Shown here piece after piece: positions 43,699 through 52,744 of a stretch of 59,971 bases of DNA. The DNA comes from DATGMS01 sp040905145 (lineage in GTDB: Bacteria > Bacteroidota > Bacteroidia > Cytophagales > Cyclobacteriaceae). The position numbers and the translations under genes were made by a program. The notes under the pieces are model-generated. The model saw only the letters and a list, made by a program, of their open reading frames with translations. It did not search any database and had not been told where the DNA came from. Numbering within the stretch: position 1 is the stretch's first letter; the number at the start of each line of letters is the position of its first letter. The stretch spans positions 1 to 59,971 of the forward strand of contig JBBDSC010000023.1 in NCBI GenBank assembly GCA_040905145.1. The letters run 5' to 3'.

Positions 43699-44709
43699 AT
43701 GAATCGCGAGGAATTTGAATCTTTTGTCCAAACTGCCCGCTTTAATGGAAAGCCATTGAATGATCAAATGGAAGAAACACACATTTCCTGGATCTCCTTT
43801 ACCAAAAAGTATGTGTTCAAGATCAAAAAGCCGGTTAAACTCTCATTTCTTGATTTTTCAACCTTGGGGAAACGAAAAAGATTTTGCGAAAAGGAGTTGA
43901 TGCTTAATCAGCGGTTTTCAAAGATCTATCTGGATGTTTTACCCGTGATAATGGGGGAGAAAGGGTGGTGCCTGGGAAAAGAGGAGGGTGATATTGTGGA
44001 TTATGCCGTTCAAATGAAAAGAATGGCTTCTTCAAAAAGAATGGACAAAATGCTCCAAGAGAATAAAGTCGGTAAAGGATCCATGCAAGCCTTAGCCGAA
44101 GAAGTGGCATTCTTTCATAAAAAGGCTGAGGTCATTAAAACGCCTTTTGATAGAAATAAGGCTAAAGCCCTGTTTAATGACATAGGGGATACTGGCGATT
44201 TTATCCAGAAGGAGTTAGGGCAGGAACAAAAGGAATTTATCCACCGGTCCATGAATTGGAGCAATGAATTTTTGGAAGGCCATGCCCAACGTTTCCAGGA
44301 TCGAATTGAAAGAGGTTTTAAGCGGGATCTGCACGGAGATTTACATGCAGGAAATATTTTTCTTTATCAACAGCCGGTTTTGTTTGATTGTATTGAATTC
44401 AATGATGAATTCAGACAAATTGATTTGCTTTATGAAATCGCATTTTTGTGTATGGAGTTGGAAGCAAAAGGCCATCAGGAATTTTCCGATCAATTTTTAT
44501 CCACCTATTGCAAAAAGATCTCCTGTTTGGAAACTGATGAAGATACAGATCTTTATCTATATTTTAAATGTCTCAGGGCGAACGTAAGGGCAAAAGTCCG
44601 TTCACTTAGTATAAAGGAATCCTCTGGTGGAGATAAAAATGACCATCTGAAAGCCATTAATATTTACTTGTCCCTAATGGGGGAATATATGCGGCAAATA
44701 GAAGGTTAA
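43699..44709 (+). CDS. aminoglycoside phosphotransferase-fold kinase
   Basis: A 336-residue protein with the APH-type kinase fold. The nucleotide-binding region includes VFKIKKPVKLSFLDFS; the catalytic loop is RDLHGDLHAGNIFLYQ near residue 212, followed by the metal-binding LFDCIEFNDEFRQIDLLYE. This version lacks antibiotic-specific features, and the same domain is usually found fused to a P-loop kinase in other bacteria. The upstream gene supplies that second domain, so the two probably form a complex. The substrate is not inferable. Confidence 0.86.
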   Translation: MNREEFESFVQTARFNGKPLNDQMEETHISWISFTKKYVFKIKKPVKLSFLDFSTLGKRKRFCEKELMLNQRFSKIYLDVLPVIMGEKGWCLGKEEGDIVDYAVQMKRMASSKRMDKMLQENKVGKGSMQALAEEVAFFHKKAEVIKTPFDRNKAKALFNDIGDTGDFIQKELGQEQKEFIHRSMNWSNEFLEGHAQRFQDRIERGFKRDLHGDLHAGNIFLYQQPVLFDCIEFNDEFRQIDLLYEIAFLCMELEAKGHQEFSDQFLSTYCKKISCLETDEDTDLYLYFKCLRANVRAKVRSLSIKESSGGDKNDHLKAINIYLSLMGEYMRQIEG

Positions 44710-44759
44710 TGGGCCTTCACCAGAGAACCATACACGGTTTCTCCACATACTTGCATCAT

Positions 44760-45566
44760 TCATGATTTGAAAACCAGTAAAGGTACGTGTGTATGGTAAG
44801 CCATTTTGACCACATGGCTGCTATTAAAAAGATATTCTAAGAAAGATTTATTTTTGGAAAACATCACCAGTAAGGAACCAGGTGCCTCGTTGAGATATTG
44901 ATTGATTCCCTCAATAGTGTCTTCAGCAGAAAAGCTGGTAGAGGAAAAAGGGGTATGAGAATAATTTTCTTTCAGATATACTTCCAGTTCCTTAAATATT
45001 GTCTCCTTTTCGACATGATGCTCTTTTTGAATATGAAGTGCCCTATAGGACATTTCCCAATTCTTGGTCAAGTGCATCAGTTGATCAAAAAAATGCCCCT
45101 CCTCCCCAGTCAATTCTACCGCCATGGTGATTTCATTGAGGGTTTCAAAACTTGCCTCAAAAGGAACAGCAAGTACCGGTACCTTGCTGTCTTTTATCAC
45201 ATCAGCAGTATTGGATCCTATCAATGACTTTTCTATGCCACTGGCTCCTTGGGTTCCCATGATAATGAGGTCATAATCTTCTTTATAAGCGGTTGAGGTA
45301 ACTGCTGTTGCTACTGTACCCTGTATGATTTTATGATCCACAGTGATACCAAAGTTGTGCCTTGAGTTAATTTGGTCTTCCATGGCTTTGTTGGCAAATG
45401 TTTCTATTTCATGAACAATTTTTGCCGCTTGGGCAGCAAAATCATAGATTGTATAATAAGAAAAAAGCAGGGTGATTGTACCCATGTTTAATTTGGCAAC
45501 CTTTTTGGCGAATTCAAAGGCATGTTTGGCATTGTCCGAGAAATCAGTAGGCACCAGTATTTTCAT
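44760..45566 (-). CDS. tandem universal stress protein
   Basis: A 268-residue protein (ATG at 45566; the longer frame lacks USP character) with two USP domains. The first starts KILVPTDFSDNAKHAFEFA and has the ATP-binding consensus IIMGTQGASGIEKSLIGSNT. The second, from about residue 155, is divergent and lacks that G-2x-G-9x-G pattern, so it may not bind nucleotide. USPs modulate stress survival. The gene lies 31 bp downstream of the PAS-hybrid histidine kinase in the same orientation, which suggests a shared transcript. Confidence 0.9.
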   Translation of the reverse strand: MKILVPTDFSDNAKHAFEFAKKVAKLNMGTITLLFSYYTIYDFAAQAAKIVHEIETFANKAMEDQINSRHNFGITVDHKIIQGTVATAVTSTAYKEDYDLIIMGTQGASGIEKSLIGSNTADVIKDSKVPVLAVPFEASFETLNEITMAVELTGEEGHFFDQLMHLTKNWEMSYRALHIQKEHHVEKETIFKELEVYLKENYSHTPFSSTSFSAEDTIEGINQYLNEAPGSLLVMFSKNKSFLEYLFNSSHVVKMAYHTHVPLLVFKS

Positions 45567-45597
45567 AATTAGATTTTTATTAACTAGCCGAGAGCTA

Positions 45598-48276
45598 CTA
45601 TAGTATATGTGTTTTGATAGTATTGTAAAAATCATTTGGAAGAAAAGGCTTCATAACATAGGCTGCCATGCCATAATCATAAGCATCAAGTTTACTTTTA
45701 TCCCCCAAAGAAGCCGTCATGGCAATGACGGGCATATCAGGTTTGATTTTCTTTATCTGTTCAGTTGCCTCAAAACCATTCATAACGGGCATCTCTAAAT
45801 CCATAAGGATGAGATTTATTTTGTCCATGTTTTTCAAGAATTTATCTATAGCTTTCATCCCATTTTCGGCCTTGATAATTTCCCCTTTCCATTTTATTAT
45901 ATAGTCGCTTACCACCATAGTATTTACAGAATTGTCCTCAACTAGGAGAATGGTTTTATGTTTGAGATCTTTATTTTCTACTATCAAATCCACGTTATCG
46001 GACTTTTGGTTGGCTTTAGCTGATTTCAGATTAAGTTGAAATGAAATTTCTGTTCCATTTCCTAATTCACTCGTGAGAATTGTCTCGCTGTTCATTTCTT
46101 TTAACAAACCCTTTACTATGGACAGCCCCAGCCCTGTTCCTCCATACCTTCTGGAAGTACCGGATTCAGCTTGGATAAATTGATCAAAAATAACAGACTG
46201 CATATCTTTAGGAATTCCAATCCCGTTATCTTTTATCGAAAACAACAGGGTATTCCATTCTCCTGATTGCATCACTTTTTTTATAGAAATATCAATGATG
46301 CCATTTCTTGTGAATTTCACGGAATTGTTCACCAAATTATTTAGAATTTGTCCTATTCGGAGCTCATCACCTATCAATTTCTCAGGAAGATTGTTGTCAT
46401 AATGAACAAAGATTTTATTTCCCAACTCATTCGCTTTCTGGATATGGGATTCTTTCACGGCTTCTACAAGACGTCTTAAGACAAAAGGATTCGCTTCAAG
46501 GGTGAGGGCGCCTGATTTTATTTTTGAATAATCCAAAATGTCATTTACAATAAGCAATAAACTGTCAGAAGAGAACTTTAAAGCTTCCAATTTTTCGCGA
46601 TGTTGACTTTCATTTAATTCTTCCAGTAGTAAATTCGTTATGCCGGTAACTCCGTTCAAAGGGGTTCTTATTTCATGGGACATCGAGGAAAGAAAATTTG
46701 ATTTTGCTTTATTCGCTTCATCAGCTTCTTTTTTTGCTATAATAAGATCTTCCTTGAATTTCTTGTTTTTAGTAACATCTACTATTTGAATAATGGCATA
46801 TACAGGATGTTCTTCTTCATTTTTCACGATGTTTATACTCAAGTTGCCCCATTTGACTTTGCCACCTTTGGTCCAGTACTTCTTCTCCAATTGATAAATT
46901 CCCAACTTCTTTTTTAAAGATTTTTTTGCCAGTTTCAGTGCGTTGTTCAAATCCTGAATAAGCTTTAATTCCTCCAAGGAGATTTTTTTCAATTCCTCCT
47001 CAGGGTATCCAAAAAAACGACATAGTGCTAAGTTTGCTTTTACCCATTGCCCTTCAGGGGATACCAGCCCGATTCCTATTGGGGCCAATTCAAAGGCCGC
47101 GTTAAAACGCCTTTCACTTTCCTGAAGTATAAGGTCTTTTTCTTTTTTTTCTGTAATATCCTGGAGAATACCATAACCCCGTGTGATTTGGCCGTCATGC
47201 CATTCAGCACATCCCACGCTCTTCACCCATTTTTTGTTGCCTTTTCCCGTTAAGATTTGAAGATCCGCTTCAAACCCTTTACCATTTTTCAACAAATCTT
47301 CAACGTGTTTTCTAATGATGGGCCGGTGTTCTTTGATGTAGTAACTTATAGCTACATCAATATTAAAGTGAGTTCTTTCCACTTCGTAAATATCAAAAAT
47401 CTCATCAGTCAAGATTGTCTGATGGAACTTTACATCATGTTCCCAACCGCCGATCTTGGCGACTATACCCGATTTAGTAAGTATTCTATCCCTTTGCTTT
47501 AATTTATATTCAATTTGCTGTCGGTTTTTCCTCTCTTCTGTAATTTCCCTAATGATGGCTGTAACTTCTTCCACCCTTACCTCATTTTTGACATGGATTG
47601 GAGCTATTTTGGCCAAAAACCATTTTTCTTCCTGATTATGGGAGCAGGGAAATTCCATATCAACCATTAGGTCGGTTGATATTGATTTTTCCACCGCTTC
47701 TTGAAATAAACTGACCACTTCTTCAGGAAAATGATCGCCCAGGCACTTTCCTTCAAACGTTATTCTGTCAGAAAATATGTTGGAAGCATCCGATGACCAA
47801 GCGTTTTTATAATTTCCTTTTCGGTCCAATTTGAAGACCACATCCCCCAAAGATTTGATGATTGAAAAAAACTGCTCCTTTTTATCCAAAAGCGTTTGCT
47901 GTAGTTTGATGGTTTCTGAAACATCTATTGCTGAAAAAACGGCATATTTTGCCTGGAAAAGATCTCCTGAAATTTTAAAAAAGGCTTCATTCCCGTCAAT
48001 TTTATTGACTATGGGAACAGTAATATGATCCGGTTTTTTGCCGGAAAATACTTCTAGAACCATTTCAATGAATTTTTCTGAAAAACCACTGCCCAGGATG
48101 TCTTTGGCTTTAAAGGATTTATATTCTTCTGGCGCAAGACCAGTAGCGTTAAGCCAAACTTGATTGCAAAAAATGCTCCCCCCCTTTTCATCTACCACAA
48201 ATACGGCTATGGGCAAATGGGACACAAAAGATGAGAGATCATTCAAAATATGATTATCATGGGTTTTGGTTTTCAT
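45598..48276 (-). CDS. PAS-rich hybrid histidine kinase
   Basis: An 892-residue cytoplasmic sensor (ATG at 48276; an upstream TTG adds 11 residues). About four PAS domains occupy residues 15-505, several followed by PAC-like DITEKK / DVTKNK ends. HisKA has FLSSMSHEIRTPLNG with His534, and the ATPase has DNGIGIP and GGTGLGLSIV. A C-terminal receiver contains LILMDLEMPVMNG with Asp826 and the conserved Lys in VMKPF. No transmembrane helix is seen. There is no DNA-binding output, so phosphotransfer to a separate partner such as an Hpt protein or the single-domain receiver at 52745 is possible. It is followed by a universal stress protein gene. Confidence 0.93.
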   Translation of the reverse strand: MKTKTHDNHILNDLSSFVSHLPIAVFVVDEKGGSIFCNQVWLNATGLAPEEYKSFKAKDILGSGFSEKFIEMVLEVFSGKKPDHITVPIVNKIDGNEAFFKISGDLFQAKYAVFSAIDVSETIKLQQTLLDKKEQFFSIIKSLGDVVFKLDRKGNYKNAWSSDASNIFSDRITFEGKCLGDHFPEEVVSLFQEAVEKSISTDLMVDMEFPCSHNQEEKWFLAKIAPIHVKNEVRVEEVTAIIREITEERKNRQQIEYKLKQRDRILTKSGIVAKIGGWEHDVKFHQTILTDEIFDIYEVERTHFNIDVAISYYIKEHRPIIRKHVEDLLKNGKGFEADLQILTGKGNKKWVKSVGCAEWHDGQITRGYGILQDITEKKEKDLILQESERRFNAAFELAPIGIGLVSPEGQWVKANLALCRFFGYPEEELKKISLEELKLIQDLNNALKLAKKSLKKKLGIYQLEKKYWTKGGKVKWGNLSINIVKNEEEHPVYAIIQIVDVTKNKKFKEDLIIAKKEADEANKAKSNFLSSMSHEIRTPLNGVTGITNLLLEELNESQHREKLEALKFSSDSLLLIVNDILDYSKIKSGALTLEANPFVLRRLVEAVKESHIQKANELGNKIFVHYDNNLPEKLIGDELRIGQILNNLVNNSVKFTRNGIIDISIKKVMQSGEWNTLLFSIKDNGIGIPKDMQSVIFDQFIQAESGTSRRYGGTGLGLSIVKGLLKEMNSETILTSELGNGTEISFQLNLKSAKANQKSDNVDLIVENKDLKHKTILLVEDNSVNTMVVSDYIIKWKGEIIKAENGMKAIDKFLKNMDKINLILMDLEMPVMNGFEATEQIKKIKPDMPVIAMTASLGDKSKLDAYDYGMAAYVMKPFLPNDFYNTIKTHIL

Positions 48277-48636
48277 GACTAAGGCAAAATCTCCTATTAA
48301 GTTAATCAATTTTGGTTAGAAATCATTATTGAGTTTTTCTTTCTATTTAGAAAATTTCCGGATAGTTTTTGTAGGGTTTGGCTTATAAAAATCAATTTTA
48401 TTTACTTCATTCGAACTTAAAGAAGTTTCTCAATTATTGTTCCGAAATTTAAAAATGGGATAAGATGATAAATCTCACCTAAAACCAACACAAAAAATAT
48501 CGATTATTTAACTAATAAAAATACAGGTTTCAACCGATGGTGAATGGGTTTAATAAAAGGCGGCATTGAATCAGCCTTTCCATTCATCGGAAGAAACCTG
48601 CATAACATGGGTCATGATAGGATCATGGAGCAAACG
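48277..48636. other. intergenic region with a long hairpin
   Basis: An AT-rich gap between the Gfo/Idh gene and the hybrid kinase gene, both leftward. Its right side holds the 77-bp hairpin-forming element at 48524-48600. The left part should contain the kinase promoter, but I could not identify it confidently. No coding frame is supported. Confidence 0.5.
48524..48600. repeat. 77-bp extended inverted repeat
   Basis: The outer arms CAGGTTTC / GAAACCTG, then CCGATG / CATCGG and AATGG / CCATT, and an inner AAAGGC / GCCTTT, nest in register with small mismatches. The whole folds into one long hairpin. It lies 37-113 bases past the leftward Gfo/Idh stop at 48637, so it may be a terminator-like structure, a miniature mobile element, or a structured RNA. 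No T-run follows. Confidence 0.65.
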
Positions 48637-50088
48637 TTAAACTCCTAAATTCCACCCTTCTCTATATTCGCGCTTGACAAATTGGTTGGCCATATCAAAA
48701 TTGGTTACTTTCATATTGTCATTGTCCCATAGCAATTTGGTGTTGCTCCCAGGATAATGGTTACCCCTGCCTGACTCTCTGGGAACAGGAATATCCGCTA
48801 CACGAATCCCTAAGTTGGCCATTAAGATAGCTTCTGTCAGTGGTCCGGCCAATTCAAAGGAGGAACTCATTTGTTTATTCCCATACCCTGCTATGGCCCC
48901 TTCCACCCATTGGGCATAATGTCCATTGGCGCTACCGGGAACGCGTTCCAAAGTTTGATTAACCTTTACTTCTTCATTTCTGGAAAGCGGCAAGAGGCGG
49001 GGGTTGGCCGCATATTCACTGGCCATCATTTTTCCTTTGGTACCGATAAATAAAATGCCACTGTTCCCGTCCCCGAAGAGTTCATCCGCACCTAATTCTT
49101 CCGGGCGTTCCGGTTTAATACCTCCATCCATCCAATGCATGGTGACAGGTCCTTTGGTCTTGTCTGTTTTAGGGAAGGTGAGGGTGGCATGGCTGGAGGG
49201 AGGACAGCTGTCCGGGAAAAATCCCCTTTTACCGAATTCGACAAAAACACTTCCGACGCTTGCCTGGACATCATTGGCATATTTGAGGTCCAAGACCCTA
49301 AAGGGAGCTTCCATCAAATGACAACCCAGATCACCCAAAGCCCCGGTTCCGTAATCCCACCAGCCTCGCCAGCTGCCTGGAATCAAATTATCCACGTAAT
49401 TTTTTTGAGGCGCTGTGCCTAACCATAAATCCCAGTTTAATCCTTTAGGGACAGCTGGAGAATTGGTGGGCCAAGGGATTCCCTGGGGCCAAATCGGCCT
49501 GTTGGTCCAAATCTGTACCGTATGTACGTCCCCAATAATATCGGCATCATACCATTCAACCAACTGTCTTACCCCATCGCCGGAGGCGCCCTGGTTGCCC
49601 ATTTGAGTTACCACCTTATATTTATCTGCTGCTTCGGTAAGCATCCTTGCTTCATAGATATCATGGGTAAGCGGCTTTTGCACATATACATGTTTACCCA
49701 ATTGCATGGCGGCCATGGCCTGGACGGCATGGTTGTGGTCCGGGGTGGACACCGATACCGCATCGAAATTTTTTGATTCCTTATCGAGCATTTCCCGCCA
49801 GTCCTGGTAATATTTGGCTTTGGGATATTTTTCCACCGATTCTTTTGCCTGCCGGTCATCCACATCACACAGAAAAGCAATGTCCGCTTTTCCGCTTTCA
49901 TGAAATTTCGCTAAATCCGATCTGCCTTTTCCTCCCACGCCAATTCCGGCAACAAGTAAGCGGTCACTGGGGGCTAAAAAACCCTTGCCACCCAATACGT
50001 GGCGTGGCATTATCATAAAGCCGGCAGAAGCTACTCCCGCAGCTTTAATAAAATTCCTTCGTGAGGATTCAATTTTTTTTGGGTTCAT
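48637..50088 (-). CDS. Tat-exported Gfo/Idh/MocA oxidoreductase
   Basis: A 483-residue member with twin-arginine signal ESSRRNFIKAAGVASAGFM and a mature start near GKGFLAPSDRLLVAG. The Rossmann motif AGIGVGGKGRSDLAKF and YVQKPLTHDIYEARM (the variant of EKP with QKP) define the family. The long C-terminal insertions are typical of the exported group of about 450-490 residues. The lysine in QKP is the usual catalytic residue. The SSS symporter gene at 50524 is 435 bp upstream on the same strand; a joint role in sugar use is possible but not proven. Confidence 0.92.
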   Translation of the reverse strand: MNPKKIESSRRNFIKAAGVASAGFMIMPRHVLGGKGFLAPSDRLLVAGIGVGGKGRSDLAKFHESGKADIAFLCDVDDRQAKESVEKYPKAKYYQDWREMLDKESKNFDAVSVSTPDHNHAVQAMAAMQLGKHVYVQKPLTHDIYEARMLTEAADKYKVVTQMGNQGASGDGVRQLVEWYDADIIGDVHTVQIWTNRPIWPQGIPWPTNSPAVPKGLNWDLWLGTAPQKNYVDNLIPGSWRGWWDYGTGALGDLGCHLMEAPFRVLDLKYANDVQASVGSVFVEFGKRGFFPDSCPPSSHATLTFPKTDKTKGPVTMHWMDGGIKPERPEELGADELFGDGNSGILFIGTKGKMMASEYAANPRLLPLSRNEEVKVNQTLERVPGSANGHYAQWVEGAIAGYGNKQMSSSFELAGPLTEAILMANLGIRVADIPVPRESGRGNHYPGSNTKLLWDNDNMKVTNFDMANQFVKREYREGWNLGV

Positions 50089-50523
50089 TGATTTTTGAAA
50101 TTTTATAGGTTAATTGTTATTTTATTTCTATCAGTGGCAAGGCCATTTTTCATTATAAGTAAACTTCCCCATTGATGTAAATCGACATTTTAATACTTTC
50201 TTTAATTGGCTATTGCATTATAATCATTTTTGTTCACATAGACAATCCTTCCCGGTCACTTTTTGGAAGACTGTTTCCTTTGATTCCTGAGATAGATCAC
50301 TTTCTTTCAGCTGTTTATTTTGCCTGTCGCTGTCACGTCCTGAATTTAGTTGATACTTTTCCACCTTAATATTTTTTCCGTTCAAGCCATAAAACTGCCA
50401 GCTGGGGAAACATTACAATAAATGCTTTTGGCTATTTATTCAATTGCCGTTGGCTTTAGCCAACGGGAAAATGGACAAGAATCCTTTGGCTTTAGCCACA
50501 TTATTCCCCTTCCGTCATCGACT
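50089..50523. other. intergenic region, 435 bp
   Basis: The gap between the symporter gene and the oxidoreductase gene, both leftward. A TTGGCTTTAGCCAA-type repeat pair lies at 50447-50498. The rest is AT-rich without a supported gene or clear promoter. Confidence 0.5.
50447..50498. repeat. TGGCTTTAGCCA palindrome pair
   Basis: CCGTTGGC, TTTA, GCCAACGG (50447-50466) is a perfect stem-loop. A second, shorter copy TGGC, TTTA, GCCA is at 50487-50498, about 20 bases further on. The shared GGCTTTAGCC core marks them as one repeat family, probably REP-like. Confidence 0.7.
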
Positions 50524-51963
50524 TCATGTCTTTTTCAAAGCAATCAACAAACCCAAATAAGTGAAAGCAGCATTGATCAATAATATCTCAAAGCCAAACT
50601 GATAACCCCCAAACCAAACTACTGCATTTTGATCAAGAATAAATGAAGCAATGGGACTTAGAATGCAGATAGGGGGAACCCATTTGTCCCTGATAGAAAA
50701 GGTATTGCTCAAACCAAATGCAAACAGGCCAAGCAAGGGACCATAGGTAAAGCCAGCTGCTTTGAAAACAGCACTGACCACACTACTGTCATTGATTTGA
50801 TTAAAGATGACTATGGTAAAAAAAATTATCATCGTGAATCCAACATGCACCAATAGTCTGACATGGTTCTGGTTCATTTTCTTTCTTTCAGGCAAATTGA
50901 TAATATCTATACAAAATGAGGTAGTCAGGGCAGTTAAAGCCGAATCAGCACTGGAAAATGCAGCTGCTATAATCCCTATCATAAAAACGATCCCCGTGAA
51001 CTGATTGAAGTAATTCAAGGCCAAAATAGGATAAAGTTCATCGGATGCGGAAGGTATAGCTATGTTGTTTTCAAAGGCATAGAAATAAATAAGCACGCCT
51101 AGTGCCAGAAAAAACACATTGGAAATGAAGAAAGAGAGGGAAAACCATAAAATATTCTTTTGAGCTTCTTTTTTGTTTTTGCAGGTGAGGTTCTTTTGCA
51201 TGATGTTCTGGTCCAAACCGTTCATGGCTATCGTGATAAAAATACCGGCAACAAACATTTTAAAAAAGTTCTGGCCTGAAAGCCAATCCCAGACAAAAAC
51301 AGTGGACATATCACTTTCGGCCACTAAGCCTACCATTTCAAGACCATCCATGTCCAATTGGGAGGCGATCACAATAATGGTGATGATGACTGCCGAAAGT
51401 AAAGAAGCCGTTTGTAAGGTATCTGTCCACACGATGGTTTTGATGCCACCCTTATAGGTATAGAGCCAGATCAATACAATCGTAGTAAATACTGAAACAT
51501 AAAAAGGAATGCCAAAAGCATCAAAAAATGCAATTTGCAGAACTGTTGCAGCCAGGAAAAGCCGAAAAGAAGCACCTATGGTTTGGGAAACCAGAAAAAT
51601 CAAGGCACCTGATAAATAGGATTTCGGACCAAACCTGTCTTTCAAATACTCATAGATGGAAATCAGGTTCATCCTGTAGAACAAAGGGATCAAGATCAGG
51701 GCAATCACCGCATATCCGACCATATTGCCCATAACAAATTGTAAATAAGACCAATTGGTATTGCCTACTTCCCCAGGGACGGAAATAAAAGTTACTCCGG
51801 ATAAAGAAGCCCCCACCATCCCAAAAGCCACCAGATACCAAGGTGATTGCCTGTTGCCTGTGTAAAAGGTAAGCATGTCGGATTTTCTGGAGGTCAAAAA
51901 ACCAATAAGCATTAACAAAAGAAAATAACCTGTGATAACGCCAAAAACTAAAAGAGGGGCCAT
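50524..51963 (-). CDS. sodium:solute symporter (SSS family)
   Basis: A 479-residue transporter with about 13 transmembrane helices. Family features are MVGASLSGVTFISVPGEVG near residue 50, the NGLDQNIMQKNLTCKNKKEA loop near residue 250 and IIAAAFSSADSALTALTTSF near residue 330, which includes the sodium-site serines. The substrate (sugar, sialic acid, proline and others are known in the family) cannot be read from sequence. It is encoded upstream of the Tat oxidoreductase but separated by a long gap. Confidence 0.93.
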   Translation of the reverse strand: MAPLLVFGVITGYFLLLMLIGFLTSRKSDMLTFYTGNRQSPWYLVAFGMVGASLSGVTFISVPGEVGNTNWSYLQFVMGNMVGYAVIALILIPLFYRMNLISIYEYLKDRFGPKSYLSGALIFLVSQTIGASFRLFLAATVLQIAFFDAFGIPFYVSVFTTIVLIWLYTYKGGIKTIVWTDTLQTASLLSAVIITIIVIASQLDMDGLEMVGLVAESDMSTVFVWDWLSGQNFFKMFVAGIFITIAMNGLDQNIMQKNLTCKNKKEAQKNILWFSLSFFISNVFFLALGVLIYFYAFENNIAIPSASDELYPILALNYFNQFTGIVFMIGIIAAAFSSADSALTALTTSFCIDIINLPERKKMNQNHVRLLVHVGFTMIIFFTIVIFNQINDSSVVSAVFKAAGFTYGPLLGLFAFGLSNTFSIRDKWVPPICILSPIASFILDQNAVVWFGGYQFGFEILLINAAFTYLGLLIALKKT

Positions 51964-52200
51964 AGGAATTTTAGGATGTTTTCATTAAAAGAACTATCAA
52001 AAGGTCATCCCAACTAAACCTTGAGGTTTGGCTGGCTATCTGACTGGGATTCGAAGATAGGGAAATGATCAATAATTATATTTCTTTTCAGCGGTAATAT
52101 GATCCGTGGTTTGGGAAAGTTGTAATGTCCTCCTGTCTTACTCAATTTGATAGGTTTCAAAATGAGGAAATTCATTTATCCATTGGATTGTTACACAAGA

Positions 52201-52614
52201 ATGAATCGAATAGAGCAGATAAGGAATAAAGATTTGGCGCAGGAATGTATTTTTGCAGCTTCTAGGAGCAGTGGGGCAGGGGGGCAAAATGTCAATAAAG
52301 TAAACACCAAAATAACCCTGCGGTTTGATGTGAAAAACTCTGCTTTGCTGGCTGAAGAGGAGAAGGAGATTATTATCCGAAAATTGGGGTCAAAAATATC
52401 TGGAGATGGTATTCTGGTCATTACTGCTCAAAAACACCGGTCTCAACTCCAAAACAAAGAAGAAGCCCTCTTTAAATTTAACCAGCTTCTAAAAAAAGCT
52501 TTTACTTTCAAAAAAATACGAAAAGCCAGCAAACCTTCAAAAGGAGCAATAAAAAGGCGTTTAGACGACAAAAGGAGACAATCCGAAAAGAAGAAATGGA
52601 GACAAAAAGATTAG
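52201..52614 (+). CDS. arfB: alternative ribosome-rescue factor ArfB
   Basis: A 137-residue class-I release-factor-like hydrolase (ATG at 52201; a longer in-frame start at 52147 would add 18 residues with no family match). It contains the catalytic GGQ in SSGAGGQNVNKVNTKITL and a basic, lysine-rich tail (about 110-137) that in ArfB inserts into the mRNA channel of stalled ribosomes. It releases nascent chains from non-stop complexes without a stop codon. The length is typical. Confidence 0.93.
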   Translation: MNRIEQIRNKDLAQECIFAASRSSGAGGQNVNKVNTKITLRFDVKNSALLAEEEKEIIIRKLGSKISGDGILVITAQKHRSQLQNKEEALFKFNQLLKKAFTFKKIRKASKPSKGAIKRRLDDKRRQSEKKKWRQKD

Positions 52615-52627
52615 GTTATCTAATCAC

Positions 52628-52711
52628 ATTATTACACCAACCTGACGAATCCCGCGAAACACCGGGACGGGAGGCAAAACGATAATGGGAATAACGGAAA
52701 GGTGTAATAAT
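52628..52711. repeat. 84-bp element with 11-bp terminal inverted repeats
   Basis: ATTATTACACC (52628-52638) and GGTGTAATAAT (52701-52711) are perfect inverted repeats flanking a GC-richer interior with CCCG/CGGG motifs. It sits 14 bases after arfB. It could be a MITE-like remnant or an extended terminator stem; no clear target duplication is seen. Confidence 0.5.
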
Positions 52712-52744
52712 GGACGCTGTTGTTTTTTCATTTGCATTTTTCCA

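Noticed and set aside
52030..52070. tRNA-like fragment (GGGATTCGAA)
   Set aside because: The T-arm-like string has no matching acceptor, D or anticodon arms in the surrounding sequence.
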